Below, in pieces: positions 1 through 11,533 of a stretch of 64,000 bases of DNA (within the stretch, counting starts at the first letter, position 1; each line of letters starts with the position of its first letter). The notes under the pieces are model-generated. The model was not told the origin of the DNA. It saw nothing but the letters and a program-made list of their open reading frames with translations, and ran no database searches. The DNA lies in the NCBI GenBank assembly GCA_900073065.1, contig FJOG01000006.1, forward strand, positions 974,881-1,038,880, in the 5' to 3' direction. The translations under genes were made by a program, and so were the position numbers. Source of the stretch: Phialocephala subalpina (lineage: Eukaryota; Ascomycota; Leotiomycetes; Helotiales; Mollisiaceae).

Positions 1-464
1 GGCGCAGGAATGTGTGGTGTTACTAAGAAGGAACCTGATAACCTTATCGTCCGCGGTCAATCATCTTCGATGCTATCGTATATCGCTTTCGATTACTATC
101 GTCCATTGCCATCGTTTACTATCGTAGGTCGTCCTCGGTTGTTTTTGTCGTCCTCGGTCGGTCATCTTCGATGCTATCGTAAATCGCCTTCGTTTGCTAT
201 CGTGGATTGCCTTCAATGGTATCGTGGATCATCTTCAATGCTGTCGCTGGTTGTCGTCATAGTCCTCGACCGGTTATCTTCGTTGCGTCGTAGTTCGTCT
301 TTGGCTTCCCAAGTCGGCGCAGTCCCATCAGCCTTTTCTGAGATTGTAGGTATTAGTCCACCTTCGCATTAGGATAGCAAAGAAAAGAACACATACCAAT
401 GAGTTATTTGGCGCGCCGACTCAGAGTAACCTCCATTGCTCTTGCTGTAGAGCGTTGCTGGTTC
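1..464. repeat. Degenerate CTATCGT/CTTCG-rich repeats
   Basis: The first ~330 bases are a patchwork of short degenerate units such as CATCTTCGATGCTATCGT, which recurs at 62-80 and 162-180, with related TATCGT, CCTTCG and TCGTCCTCGG blocks between. A 120-codon open frame runs through it, but the peptide is low-complexity and follows the repeat, so I do not call a gene. The rest up to 464 is the 3' flank of the minus-strand membrane-protein gene. Confidence 0.5.
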
Positions 465-2709
465 TCACAGCCATCGCGCGATTCCGTACTTCGCCCCTTT
501 TTGTAGAGCTCTCACCTCTCCCTCGACACCAAATCCTGATCTCTTGATTCCGCCAGGATCATCACGTCCTAGGAACTCCCCAAATCTAATTTTCAGATCT
601 TTGAGCTCTTCAGGCATGCTTTCGTTCCCGCCAAGACACCCTCCCGCCGCTGCTTTGTCCAAAACCGAACTACCTATAGAAGTGGTGATGATTTGCATAA
701 AGCTACCGTCCATAGCGGATACGCCATTGTTGAGAAGCGCGATGCTTCCCAGAATAATGAAAGGGAGTGAAAGCAAAAGTGTAAGGAAGTATGGTATGAG
801 GAGGTTCAGCGGTTGTGAGAAGCTGTAGACGTTTATCAAGGTAGTAACTGTCGCATTAGCGCTCGTATTCCATCTTCCGTATGCTGTCGCGATCGACATC
901 GTCATATTGAGCAGGTAGTCGTTGAGTATATCAGAGGATATATTGAAAGAAGGATTTGCTGCGTTCGTATATTGGTTGAAGACTTGGTTGAAGCGAGTGC
1001 TGTCGATCACAGTATTCCCTTGTGCTTGGCTGATGTCAGTTCTTTCTCGAAAGGTGAGCAGATAGAAGAGAAACTTACGCCCATTGCTCATTGACACGCC
1101 ATTGGTGAACGAAATGAAAGATTCTTCCCAGGCAAGGTCATAGCTGGAGTTGCTGAGAGCGGTGGAGGGGCTGTCTGCATCCGCGTATTGTAGAGAAGCG
1201 TTGAAGGAGCCCGCCAACCACGACATCATCGCATCCAGTATCGCCATATGATTATTGTCTCGATAGAAGTTTAGGGCATTCGTGCTCCAGTTTGCGGGCT
1301 GTGTTCCATAGGCGAAAGTCTTGTTGAGAGTAAATCCGGGCACCACAACGATTCCGCCATGAGTCTGGAGAGCGAGATCGATCAACCTGTCTACTGGTTC
1401 CATCGTCACGTTCCTGGAGTGAACGTTGTTCACGTAAGTATGGTTAAGGGTATACTTAGCTCGACCGGGAGAGCAGATCGTGTTGTCTTGCTGAACTGTC
1501 ACGTAAGTTGTCGGAGTAGTGGAGTTAGGCAACGATTTCAAAACGTTAACTGAAATCGGAGTAAGCGTGGTAGTGTTCAAGTGCGCCAGCGTATACGTTC
1601 CATTATAAAGCGACTGTGCCAGCTGAGCAGAAGCGGGCGAAATCCAATCTCCGGTATATATCTGTAGGCCGTCGCTGTTTACCACAACAGCTGTTTGAGA
1701 AGAGTTCGTGCATTCCACGTAAGGGCCTTCAAACTCCACTACATATGAGCAGTTCGCGCCACATGGCGAGGGCATAGTAAGTGCTTCTCCTGCGACTAAG
1801 ACTTGACGAGCTAAGCGATTGATGAGATTGGTGTCTTTGCCTCCAATGAAGTCTCTGTTTGTTTGTTAATTTGTACACACGTTTCTCTACTGAAAGGATT
1901 TTAGTTACCCTGACTCGAAGCCTCCAGTCCCAGTAGGATCCAACTTAAGTTTGATCAGAGAGAATGCATTTGCATCAGAGCCGGAACCGTTTCCCATCTA
2001 CACATATTCCAATTAGGGTCAGACCCTCTCACAAAATAAGTTTGACCAACTTACAAAAGATGCATCGAATGAAGGAACAATTGCCATCTCATAAGATGTT
2101 CTTGGTGCTTTCTCTATCGTAATGGCTCCAGGAGGGAAACCTGTAGCAATCTGGCTCAAAAACATGAGAAGTGCTAGTGCACAGAGCGTGGGAGTCGCCC
2201 GCAGAGTTGCCATTCTAAATATCTGAAAAGGATTTGATCTTATAGCAAACAAGAGCTCGATAGTAGAGACTTTCATTGTTTGAACTCGAAAGAGATGCCA
2301 AAGATACTGGCAAAATGCAACGCCAAGTGATGCTCTCAAAGCAACGCCAAAGGCATTGGCTAAGATGTTGGAAGCTGTTGAAATGTATGTTTGAGGAGCA
2401 ATTGGAGTAGGGCCATCTGCTGCTCTTCCATTGATGAACTGGAAAAGTATGAGATGGACAAGTGCCAGTACAATGGCTAAATTCGAATTAGAACACATCA
2501 TCAGCCATTTATGGGATCATACCAAGCACATAGCAAGCAATCATCAAAGTTGGTGTCTGCCATCCAATTGTCCATGTTGAGCATATTATAGCAGGTTCAT
2601 TCTGGGAAGGTCCAGAGCTCGCTTTCACTTTCGACTTCAGAGATTGCTCGCTTGCATCTCGCGAAGTATGAGACCTTAAGGGATCGCAGTGGGCAGGAAG
2701 GTTCGACAT
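465..2709 (-). CDS. Multi-pass membrane protein with large glycosylated ectodomain
   Basis: Four exons on the minus strand: 2709-2523, 2476-2055, 1997-1909 and 1854-465, giving about 695 aa. All junctions are GT-AG and phase-consistent. The N-terminal ~60 residues are polar. TM1 spans the first intron (MIACYVL / AIVLALVHLILF), followed by two more hydrophobic segments near residues 105-125 and 150-170. A ~400-residue domain with many N-x-S/T sites and scattered Cys follows, then a last TM (LLIPYFLTLLLSLPFIILG) and a cytosolic tail. The topology matches a widespread uncharacterised Pezizomycotina family, often labelled hypothetical or, misleadingly, formylmethionine deformylase-like. A 54-nt in-frame segment at 1025-1078 has a GTAAGT donor and a CTGAC branch site, and may be a fourth, optionally retained intron (677 aa if removed). 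Function unknown; a surface role is inference. Confidence 0.8.
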
Positions 2710-3777
2710 GTCCTTGATTATCGAGTTTTAAATGGAAAATGGTTCAATACAGGAGGCAGAAAAAAGGTCACAACAGTAAGAGAAGAAAATGAGCACAAAA
2801 GATAAAGTGAAAAGGCTTGAGGTCGGATATCAGCCTGCATGTGTATCTGCGTTGGTTGCCGCCATGTTGTACAATTGCGGGGACAATTCATATCTCGGTT
2901 CCTTGTTGAGGCCAAAGTAGAGCAGATCTTGGTATTTGGAAGATGTCGATTGGGCAAGCACTCTACTAGACCATGAGCCGGACCGTACCGTCGCTCCTTC
3001 GTCCCTCGAAACAGACCTAGTTCATTCGAAAGTTATTTCAGAATCGATCTTGTGCATACCCGACATTTGATCCGAGTTGGTTTTGGGTTTCTCGTTGACT
3101 CTGTTTTGTGCAGCCGCCCCCAGTAAACCCGACGTAGTGGTTCATCCCTTCTCGACAATGAATTCATTGGCACAGCAAGCGCCACCTCACAAGATCGCTC
3201 CACTGCCATTTAGCCTCTGCAATGTCCCGTAATTATCAACTGTCGTTCGGTTGTATTCAAGGTCAGGCAAACGGCTGAAACAACATGTTATGCCGCGTAA
3301 ATATTCGCCGGCAGATGATATGATTGAACACGGAGGATAGACGCAGTCTTCCGCCAAAAGGCAAGACATCGTGACTTCGACCTCGTTCATTCTTCGAAGT
3401 CCGAAACATATGAGCGAAGGAGCGAAGTGATGTGGTTGTCAGTTGAAATAAAGTATCAGGGCTTTGTCAGGTCTCAGGTAATCAACCCCCTGTAGCTCCG
3501 CATTCCAGCGTCATTTTGCTGCTTCGTAAGCTGTGGCTCCACCCGATATTGATTGAAGAAAGTCTCCCAGCCATACAAAAGCTCCCTGTGGCTGGAAACT
3601 TTTCGTGCACTTCTCGCAAACTTATCGGAAACTTTTCTGGGGACCCAGAAATCTGCAAAGTTGCTTATAAAACTGCAAGCCCTCGACACTATCGCGCTCT
3701 CGCAGCTCGGCGTCGCAAAGTACGTTGATGCCGATGTCTAGTAGAATTCACCTCATTGGTAAGGAACACGACGCTCC
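2710..3777. other. Intergenic, no gene seen
   Basis: Upstream flank of the membrane-protein gene. Open frames here are short, have no recognisable domain and cannot be spliced into anything longer. Probable promoter sequence only. Confidence 0.5.
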
Positions 3778-3779
3778 TA

Positions 3780-3893
3780 CGAAGGGCCTGTTAAAAAGTA
3801 TTGAGCCTCGCACGTGATTTTCCCTGCCAAAAATCAAGTATTTGGGAGAGGAAAGCTCGGACCATGGCTCAATATTTTTTAACCGGCTCTTCG
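3780..3893. mobile_element. TA-flanked miniature inverted-repeat element (MITE)
   Basis: The ends form a ~28-bp imperfect terminal inverted repeat. The left arm begins CGAAGGGCCTGTTAAAAAGT (3780 on). The right arm, read on the minus strand, begins CGAAGAGCCGGTTAAAAAAT (from 3893). They differ at 3 positions over 28. Both ends are bordered by TA (3778-3779 and 3894-3895), the target duplication of Tc1/mariner-type elements. The 58-bp interior has no coding capacity, so this would be a non-autonomous element of ~114 bp. A plain hairpin of other origin is the alternative. Confidence 0.6.
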
Positions 3894-3895
3894 TA

Positions 3896-4340
3896 ATTCG
3901 TTAACAGCTCTTGTGGCTCGTTTTGTTTCAACATCTCTATCCAGCTAGGCTTGATCAGTGTAAGTGATGCGAAAAGTGAATTTGTTATTGGTAATTGTAC
4001 GACGGAGAATTGCTAGTGGTATGTGGCGCATCACCGCGGCGCATGGGGCGTATTGGAGCCGAAGGTTGTCTAGAAGCGGGAACGATTGCTAGAGCCTTCC
4101 GAGTCTTGACTTGTCCGAACTTGCACAGCTGCATTACGAAGGTAGAAGCATAAGTATGAGTTGATCTCCTCTCTTGCAACTCCCATAATCACCATTTGGA
4201 ACACAAGCATCGTCTTCAATCATACACCTTTGCAATCTACAAACTTTCAGAAACAGACACCTCAATTCAGAAGCAATTGTTTTCAGCTTCCCCGCTCCTG
4301 ATATCGACACTCGTATCTGGATAGTCTCATTACCATCGAA
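3896..4340. promoter_or_regulatory. Upstream region of the NmrA-like gene
   Basis: About 445 bases between the MITE and the ATG at 4341. The last 170 bases are pyrimidine- and CA-rich (ACACCTCAATTCAG..., TACCATCGAA before ATG), as in fungal 5' leaders. No specific operator is recognised. Confidence 0.4.
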
Positions 4341-5523
4341 ATGGCCGCAAAGAAAGTCGTCGTCGTATTCGGTGCTACTGGAGTTCAGGGTGGCTCAGTG
4401 GTCAAGGCAATTCTTGGAGATCCTAAGATGAAAGCAGATTGGGCCGTTCGAGGTGTTACACGTGATGTTTCGAAGCCTTCTGCCAAAGCTCTCGAAGCAC
4501 AAGGTGCTGAGACTATTGCTGTAAGCTTTCCATCGTACTTGATCATCCTTTCGAAGACTAAAGATCCTAATTCATTCTGAAAGGCCGATCTCAACGATGC
4601 TGCTACTTTGAAGAATGCAGTGAAAGGAGCTTATGCCGTGTTCGCGGTGACGAATTACTGGGAGAGCAAGAGCGCCGATGTGGAAATGAAGCAGGGAAAA
4701 GCTATGGCTGATGCTGCTAAGGTAAGCTTTGGAATTTCTATAGTAACGTCAGTGATTGATTTGGGTTTCTAGGAAGCTGGAGTTCAGCATTTCGTCTGGA
4801 GCAGCTTGTTGAACGTCACGGAGCGTAAGTGGTGTATATTTTGTTCCTTTCTGCAATCATGACATTAATCGAACTGCAGTCTCCAAAGGTGCATTGCCCA
4901 AGGTCCACCACTTTGACTCCAAGGCCAAGATCGAGGACTACGTTCGCTCAACCGGTATTCCAGCAACTTACTTCTTGCCTGGTTTCTACATGTCCAATCT
5001 GCCAGGTGGTATGTTCCGCCAAGCTCCTCCCAACAATGACTGGACCCTTGGTCTCCCAATTCCTGGTACTACTCCAGTTCCCCTTTTGAACACCGCTGGC
5101 GACACTGGCAAGTTTGTGAAGGGTATCCTTCTGAACCGTGAGAAGACGCTCGGAAAGCGAATCTATGGTGCTACAGACTACTACACTCTCAACCAGATGG
5201 TCGATCAGTTCAAAGAACTGTACCCAGAAGCTGGAAAGACCGCCAAGACTGTTGAACTTCCTCACCAAGTCTTCAAGGATATCCTCGGCAAAAGTGGACA
5301 GCCAGAGGAGGCTGGAGAGGAACTGTTGCAGAACATGAGACTCATGAACGAGTTTGGTTACTATGGAGGAGCCAACTTGGATGAAAGTCATTCCGTAAGC
5401 CCCCCTGTCCTTGACCTAAGTGGTGTGAATCAAGTGCTGACTTCTGCTTAGGTCTTGGTCGACAAATTGACCACATGGAAGGAGTTCATGAAATCCGCAC
5501 CTGCTTTCAAGGACTTGAAGTAG
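4341..5523 (+). CDS. NmrA-like NAD(P)-binding Rossmann protein
   Basis: Five exons (4341-4520, 4584-4721, 4773-4824, 4880-5394, 5452-5523), all GT-AG, giving 318 aa. The N-terminus reads KKVVVVFGATGVQGGSVV, the Gly-rich dinucleotide loop of the NmrA/HSCARG branch of extended short-chain dehydrogenases. VFAVTNYWE and the run after FVWSSLL fit the same family, whose usual length is 300-320 aa. Members either sense NAD(P)(H) ratio, as Aspergillus NmrA does in nitrogen repression, or are isoflavone-reductase-like enzymes. No catalytic YxxxK is obvious, which favours a sensor or binding role; that is inference. The start is the first ATG after a good leader and gives the intact Rossmann strand. 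Confidence 0.92.
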
Positions 5524-6160
5524 AACTTCAAAGCGATGGAACAGCCAAATAGTCAAATACAATCAACGCTCATTGAACAGAAAAAAGCGGGCATCGATCC
5601 TGTTGCTCGCTTGCTACCTCTCCCCTTTACGGGCACGTGATGCCCCTTGCATGTTGGACCTTCCAGGTTGCTGTGAAGACAAGAATAATGTCTCAGGATT
5701 GTAGAGAGACTTTGCTTCGAGACTCTAAGACTTCGTAAAGAGTGTCGATATATTTCCTTGGGAGAGTGCTTCTTGTCATGCTCCCAACGTCCGTATGCCA
5801 AATTTTGAGCCGAGGTTCTTTTACCAGCCTCCGAGAGGTATTCAAGCATAAACTATGACCAATTCCTTGTTCGACTGCTTCCTGTTCATGTGTTCCATAT
5901 CAAGACCTCAAATATATATCTTTGTTAAGTGAATACTATATATTTTGGCAAATCCATTTCATGTAGGTTGAAATCGAGTCTGCAAACCCCGCAAATTCTT
6001 TACAGCGGAGGACTTCGGCATTCGCCGCTCACGTCACAAGCTAGATATCTCGATCCGAGAACGACAACAATTCGACCCTCACCCACAACCGCAGGACGAT
6101 AAGGTCTGCACACGTCGACATTAGCCTAGGAGGCAGAGGGCAAGTGCGCAGTTTGCAATT
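5524..6160. other. Intergenic between NmrA-like gene and PEX13
   Basis: Holds the 3' end of the NmrA-like gene and the PEX13 promoter. A 98-codon minus-strand open frame (5553-5849) has no recognisable domain and is not called. ATATATAT-rich DNA lies near 5910-5945. Confidence 0.45.
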
Positions 6161-7603
6161 ATGGCGACTGTATCACCCCCGAAGCCATGGGAGCGTGGTG
6201 GAGCAGCGGGCGCAAATACAGGTTTGTTGATTTCAAACCGTCTTTGACGGAGACAAAGATAGCATATGCTGACGTGGGACATTTACAGCTCTGGCGACGT
6301 CTACAGGTGTTTCTACAAATAATTCTACACAATCTGCGTCGCTACCAACGTCGGCGGCATCATCTTCATCTGCACCAGCAATCCCTCAAAGACCGTCGAG
6401 TCTAGCATCTACGGTCAATACCAACGCCTCAGCATATTCTCCTTATGGCGCGAATCGATTAGGAGGTGTAGCATCGCCGTATGGTGGAATTGGTGGAGCA
6501 TACTCATCCCCGTACTCGAGGATGGGAGGCATGGGAGGTATGGGATATGGCGGCTACGGAGGTGGCATGTACGGCGGCATGGGAGGAATGGGAGGATACG
6601 GCTCGATGTACGGAGGAGGAATGTATGGTGGGATGGGAGGAGGGATGCAAGGAGATCCCAACGATCCGAACAGCCTAACCCACGGCTTCACTCAGAGCAC
6701 TGCAGCGACTTTTCAGATCATTGAGAGCATAGTGGGAGCTTTCGGAGGGTTTGCTCAGATGCTTGAGAGTACATATATGGCTACACATTCTAGCTTCTTT
6801 GGTAAGGAGTTTGTAGCCAACAGATTTGACAATAGCTGACAAGTATAGCAATGGTATCTGTGGCAGAACAGTTCGGCAATCTACGGAATACCCTAGGCTC
6901 GATACTAGGAATCTTCACTCTCATGCGTTGGCTACGAACTCTTTTCGCCAAACTCACAGGCCGACCTCCTCCTGCAGATGCAACAGCACTTACTCCCAGT
7001 GCCTTCGCCAAATTCGAAGGCAGAACAGTCCTCCCAGATGGCACCATGGTTAACCCTCCAAGACCCAGCAAGAAACCATTCCTTTTCTTCTTGGCTGCAG
7101 CATTCGGTCTACCATACCTGATGGGCAAGCTCATCAAAGCTCTGGCTGCTTCACAGGAGGCTGAACAGCGAAGATTGGCTGCTTCAGGACAGGTTCAGAT
7201 GGGACCAGATGGTCAGCCGATTCAGCAGCAAATCGACCCCTCAAAGCTCGACTTCTGCCGAGTTCTTTACGACTTCACACCTGAGGCAGGAGCAGCAGTC
7301 CAAGGAGTAGATCTTGAGGTCAAGAAAGGCGACCTGGTTGCGGTATTGAGCAAGAGCGATCCAATGGGCAATCCAAGTGAGTGGTGGCGATGCCGAGCGA
7401 GAGATGGACGTATGGGTTATCTCCCAAGCGTGTATCTTGAAGTTGCACGAAGGCCAGGACAAGCAATCGGCGAGATCAAGAGCGCAAGCCAAAGCGGCAG
7501 TCGAACGAACAGCATGACGAGTCAAACGGCCAAGCCTACTGTCACAGGCAAAGCGGGAGATATTGGAGTTGAGAGTTTTCAAAAGAGCCAGTTTTATTCA
7601 TAG
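6161..7603 (+). CDS. PEX13: Peroxisomal import docking protein PEX13
   Basis: Three exons (6161-6221, 6289-6801, 6849-7603) give 442 aa. The N-terminus begins MATVSPPKPWERGG, the short conserved start of fungal PEX13. A Ser/Thr/Ala linker and a Gly-Met-Tyr-rich tract (repeats of GGMGGYG) follow, then the conserved ST..TFQIIESIVGAFGGFAQM segment. A hydrophobic stretch near residue 270 (FLFFLAAAFGLPYLMGKLI) and an SH3 domain near residues 325-395 (ALYDF-like VLYDFTPE, then EWWRCR and GYLPSVYL) complete the match. PEX13 is an integral peroxisomal membrane protein; its SH3 domain binds PEX14 and PEX5 in the docking complex for matrix protein import. The first ATG is supported because only splicing at GTTTGT/TTTACAG joins it to the body. 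Confidence 0.96.
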
Positions 7604-8585
7604 GGGATGAAGTTTTTCGGTGATTGTTTGTCTTTGAAGCGGGTAGGGTTCGGGATGGAAAAGGTCACACACATCTACGGTCTGTTGATAGGCGTTTGTA
7701 GTTATAGGGGCCTTAATGATATACCTTTCGTCAAGGCTTCATGCCAGATTGGGCTTGTGAACAAGCACATTATAGCGTGAGGTACTACTGTTTGTCAGCG
7801 CGGGTCAAAAATTCCCATTTTGCGTCATGTTTTGCGTGGCAGTTACTGGCCAATGGTTGAAAAGATGCCGCAATCTGCGTCACTTATTTCGCAGCTGTCG
7901 CAGGAGGCTGGAGGTTGGAGGTTGAAAAGTTGCAACCTGCGTCACGCTTTCGCGGCTGTCATATGTCGCTCACTCTTTTTATCAGTACCGGAACAAATCA
8001 AGCATGAGGTTCAACATTGATCATCTCTATTGGGTAGTCGACGGGAACATGCATCCAAAAGGACTGTATTCAAAAGGCCATGTTCCTCCCACACTCAGCG
8101 ACTGGCGACCGAGTGAAAGGACACTAAGACCCAGCTCTCTTTGTACAATATATTACTTTGGGTGTCCAAGCCCTGTCTTCAGATTCGTTGAATTTTCTAG
8201 TGACCGATAGTTTCTGCTGTGTCGCCAGATTCTTGCTTAGATCACTCTCCAGCTACTAGAATTCTTGTAGCCTTGCCTTGTTCCCCGCCTCCGTACTCCG
8301 CAAGCACCTTCTTTCTACTACCGCACAAAGACTAAGAGTCGCGCCCTCAGGTCGTGCACCTCTTCCTATCCTCGACGTCAATACTCGCCTGCCTTGCCGC
8401 CATTCTTCAACTACCTGTTAGTCGTTATATCGTACTTTATTCTTCTTCGTTAATACTTTCTCGTCCATTTCTTCACGCTTTCTCAATACGGCATTCGAAA
8501 TTTAAGCTTTGACAATGGGAGTAAAGATATTTTCAGCTACTGACCTGTATTCAGTCACCAGTGTCACTAAACCAACCCAACTGCC
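7604..8585. repeat. Intergenic with degenerate repeat carrying TGCGTCA
   Basis: No gene seen. Two diverged copies of a ~45-bp unit start at 7855 and 7920 (GGTTGAAAAG...TGCGTCAC...CGC.GCTGTC). The heptamer TGCGTCA occurs at 7821, 7876 and 7938. The remainder is a pyrimidine-rich leader-like region before the first small-membrane-protein gene. Confidence 0.45.
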
Positions 8586-8902
8586 ATGCACTTCCTCGGC
8601 CCAAACCTTCGAGCTCGATTCCTCTCAGCAGACAGCAGCATGAACCTCATCATAGGTATCCTCACTATTATCATAGGACTTCTGTCTACCATACTTGCTT
8701 GGGCGACGTGGAGACTCACTCGCGACCGCCGCAGGAGGCGTGGCTACCAGAGTGAGATCACCTTCATTAGAACCCATTTCGCTAGGTCGAAGCTAATGTC
8801 ACAAAAGGTCCTGCAATTGAAGACGTACCTCTTCAACCATTGCCGCCTCCTGGAGCTAGACTTGGGTATGAATTGGCTTTGAGATTTGGAAGGAGCAAAT
8901 AA
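8586..8902 (+). CDS. Small single-pass membrane protein, array copy 1
   Basis: Two exons, 8586-8751 and 8808-8902, joined in phase 1 (donor GTGAGA, acceptor AAAAG), give 86 aa. Residues ~18-44 form one TM helix whose core is NLIIGILTIIIGLLSTILAW, ending ATWRLT, followed at once by RDRRRRR. By the positive-inside rule this suggests a short outside N-terminus and a cytosolic tail. The second exon encodes a Pro-rich linker and the tail LGYELALRFGRSK. No family is recognised. The same TM, intron phase and tail recur in the next two genes, so this is a real paralogous family although each member is short. ATG choice is from alignment with copy 2. Confidence 0.75.
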
Positions 8903-9942
8903 GATTTAAACGTCTCATAAATGACCGAACAATGTCATAGTTGAAACCATTTCGAGCAGCACAAAAGTAATACTTCCACCAACCTTCATATTCCTTAGTG
9001 TATTGTGCCTCACGCACCATCGTCATGAACCTGTGGACGGCCTAGACTTGATGTCCACACCAGGCCTGGAACCTCCTCGGAAATTTGATTTCAATTATGT
9101 ATTTATGAAGCTAACCCAGCTGGTGAATTTCTTGTGCTAGTGACAATACGCACAAGTATGCAATCGATTGCAATCGATAGATGACAGGGCAGGAGTCCTC
9201 CTGCAGCAGCATATAACTCTTGTGGCATGGCCTAGCCGTCTTGTGGGGGCCCAGTTCAGAGCAAAACTTCGAGCCAGTCTAGCAATTGGAGGAAGAAGTG
9301 GCTGCGAGGTATTCTTGACCAGATGGGAAAGAAGGCAAGATACGTTGAATGACGATGAAGGGCTGGAGCCAGATTGTGGCCTTAGCTGGAAATCCAAGAT
9401 CTGACTGATGTGGTTGACTGACTTTCTGGCAGACCAAACCCTTGCAGAAACCTTGCAGGCCGAGCCTCGCATGCATCGCCTGCTAATTGGTTAGAGTTCA
9501 CATGGCTTTGCTCTTTTGCCACTGCTCGCATGCGGGCGGATGCCTGCAAGATCGAAACAAGTCCATCCTGTCGTGTTTAGCCGGTTGAATGTTTTGTCTG
9601 CGTAATCGGTGCATCCGCACTTCACCGACTTACGCCGCTATGCGCGTATTTGCTCTCTATCACGAGCTCCTTTAAATCAAATGGTGCTTAATTATTCAGA
9701 CAACAAATATAACCCGAACGTAATCTCACCCCTTCGAACTTTCAGACCTTGCACTTATCTTTATTCTCCTCTGTCTCAACGTTTGCCTTCACGCCTCTCT
9801 TTCTTTCCCCGAAAATAATTCTCAATATTCATTTATGTCATCTTACTTCACGCATACAACACGAAGCTCGAAACGCTCCGAGTAAGTCTCATGCTGTAAG
9901 TATCCTCAGCCTTACGCATTAACTAGCCTTGCAAACATCATC
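8903..9942. other. Spacer between array copies 1 and 2
   Basis: About 1 kb with only short unconvincing open frames. A pyrimidine-rich tract (9760-9810) and a probable 5' UTR intron (GTAAGT at 9883 or GTAAGTA near 9897, acceptor AACTAG at about 9928) lie just before the copy 2 ATG. Confidence 0.45.
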
Positions 9943-10258
9943 ATGGCCCTCACTTCCACCTTCCCCCGTCCGACCCGCGGTCTCTCGATAGACAATCGCA
10001 TCAACCTCGTTATCGGAGTCTTGACAGTTGTTATTGGCATATTGAGTGCTATTCTCGCTTGGGCGACTTGGAGATTGACGCATGAACCTCGAGTCCGTCA
10101 TAACAGACGTTCTAGTGAGCTTGCTTCTAATCTAGCTCCCATGAAGATGCTTATAATTCACAGGTTCGCCCGTCGAGTTGGAGCCTTTACACCCATCACC
10201 TTCCCCGAACAATCCTGCTGGATATGAGGTTACGTTTAGAGTTGGGAGAAGTCGATGA
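9943..10258 (+). CDS. Small single-pass membrane protein, array copy 2
   Basis: Two exons, 9943-10114 and 10164-10258, again in phase 1 and again with a 95-nt last exon, give 88 aa. The N-terminus MALTSTFPRPTRGLSIDNR precedes the TM core NLVIGVLTVVIGILSAILAW, then ATWRLTHEPR and a basic patch (RHNRR). The last exon encodes a Ser/Pro-rich linker and the tail AGYEVTFRVGRSR. The ATG has a good context (CATCATCATGG). Function unknown. Substitutions relative to copies 1 and 3 are conservative in the TM and tail and free in the linker, which suggests selection on protein sequence. Confidence 0.8.
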
Positions 10259-11533
10259 AGTGTTGATGAATTTGGAACATTAGCTGCACTAAGGAAGGAA
10301 TTGAGATTGAGTGAGGTTCAAAGGATTTGAGATGATAAACGTATGTTACGACAAAATACAATGGTATACATAAGCAAGTAGTGACTGCTCCATCTGAAAA
10401 TACAATCATGATAGACCTCAAGTGCCGGGCAAGAACGAAAGGAAGAGGTAAAAGAGTAAGAAGATGATCCGGAGGCGATTGTCTTGGCACTGAAAGGGGC
10501 GAAGCTAGAATCATCCTAAGCTGCCAGAACGAGATTATCGTCTCTCTCATGGCAAATGATGCTGACGCGTGATGCGGATCGTGAGTCCCAGTTTTGCATA
10601 TTTGGGCGGAAGCCGGTAGTGAGATGGAGATAGTGGACAACTTATAGGGCAGAAGAAAAGCTATCGCCAATACTCTCCTTTGCTTAGTACGGCGAGTTCC
10701 GAGAACGACTCTGTCCCAGTTAGCACAGTACCGAGTACAGAGTACAGGCATGCTCTCGCGTACATAAAATTTGATATGGTCAAATCTACGAGAGGGTGGT
10801 GCTAATATTACATGATTGGCTGCACGAGGCTGTATGTGGGTCGATAGCCACTGCAGTACACCCGCCCATCTGGTACCGTTTTTTCTTTTTCCCGACCCCC
10901 ATTTCCATCTCTTCTATTTCTGCGCTGCTGCTATCCTCCTTCAAAACCCTCCCGCCCACGCTGCCTTGAGCGGCGGGTCTCGTCCTGAGGCCCGTCCCAG
11001 CAGCGAAGACAGGCGACGCCAATCAAACGTGCCTTATACTATCTAAGCCAAGTTAAAGCCTGCACTTCCCCGGGATGAGGCTTGCGACTAGCCCTGAGGC
11101 GCGTCTCCTCAGGGCTTCAGTCCCTGATAGCTACCATGCCCTATTCCCTTTAGTCGCGTTCCCCTCCGGCCTCCCTAGAGCTCCCTAAACCCCCTCCAGC
11201 TAAAGGGCTTCTCTAATCCCGGACCTTGCTGGCGCTCCCTGTCTTCTCGCATCAGACCTGTCCCCTGTTCTTCCGTTCGCTGCTGGAGAATCTCAGCAAG
11301 GCTGCGCGGGGTACGAGCAATAAATGATCTGTTCCTCGGGGCGTGATTGGGCTGGGAGTTAGGCCGTTCGGCGTTGCTACCAGGATTAAGGATTGGTTGC
11401 TTTGTGAACAACAAGGGATAGCGGGTAAAAGTGGTTCCTCCATCAGACGCTGCGAGGTTAATTCGAGATTCAATACGGATCGAGTCTTCACTTCCTCTTG
11501 ATCCAAAACCACATATAAACCTGCTCTCCCACC
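10259..11533. other. Spacer between array copies 2 and 3
   Basis: About 1.3 kb without a supportable gene. Minus-strand open frames (10236-10751, 11175-11653) lack domains, and one overlaps the copy 2 stop. A perfect 10-bp stem (AGCCCTGAGG / CCTCAGGGCT) with a 7-base loop lies at 11090-11116. Confidence 0.45.

Noticed and set aside
10..372. 120-codon plus-strand open frame
   Set aside because: The peptide mirrors degenerate CTATCGT/CTTCG repeats, is low-complexity and has no domain.
10236..10751. 171-codon minus-strand open frame
   Set aside because: No domain, odd composition and it overlaps the stop of array copy 2; it looks like chance.
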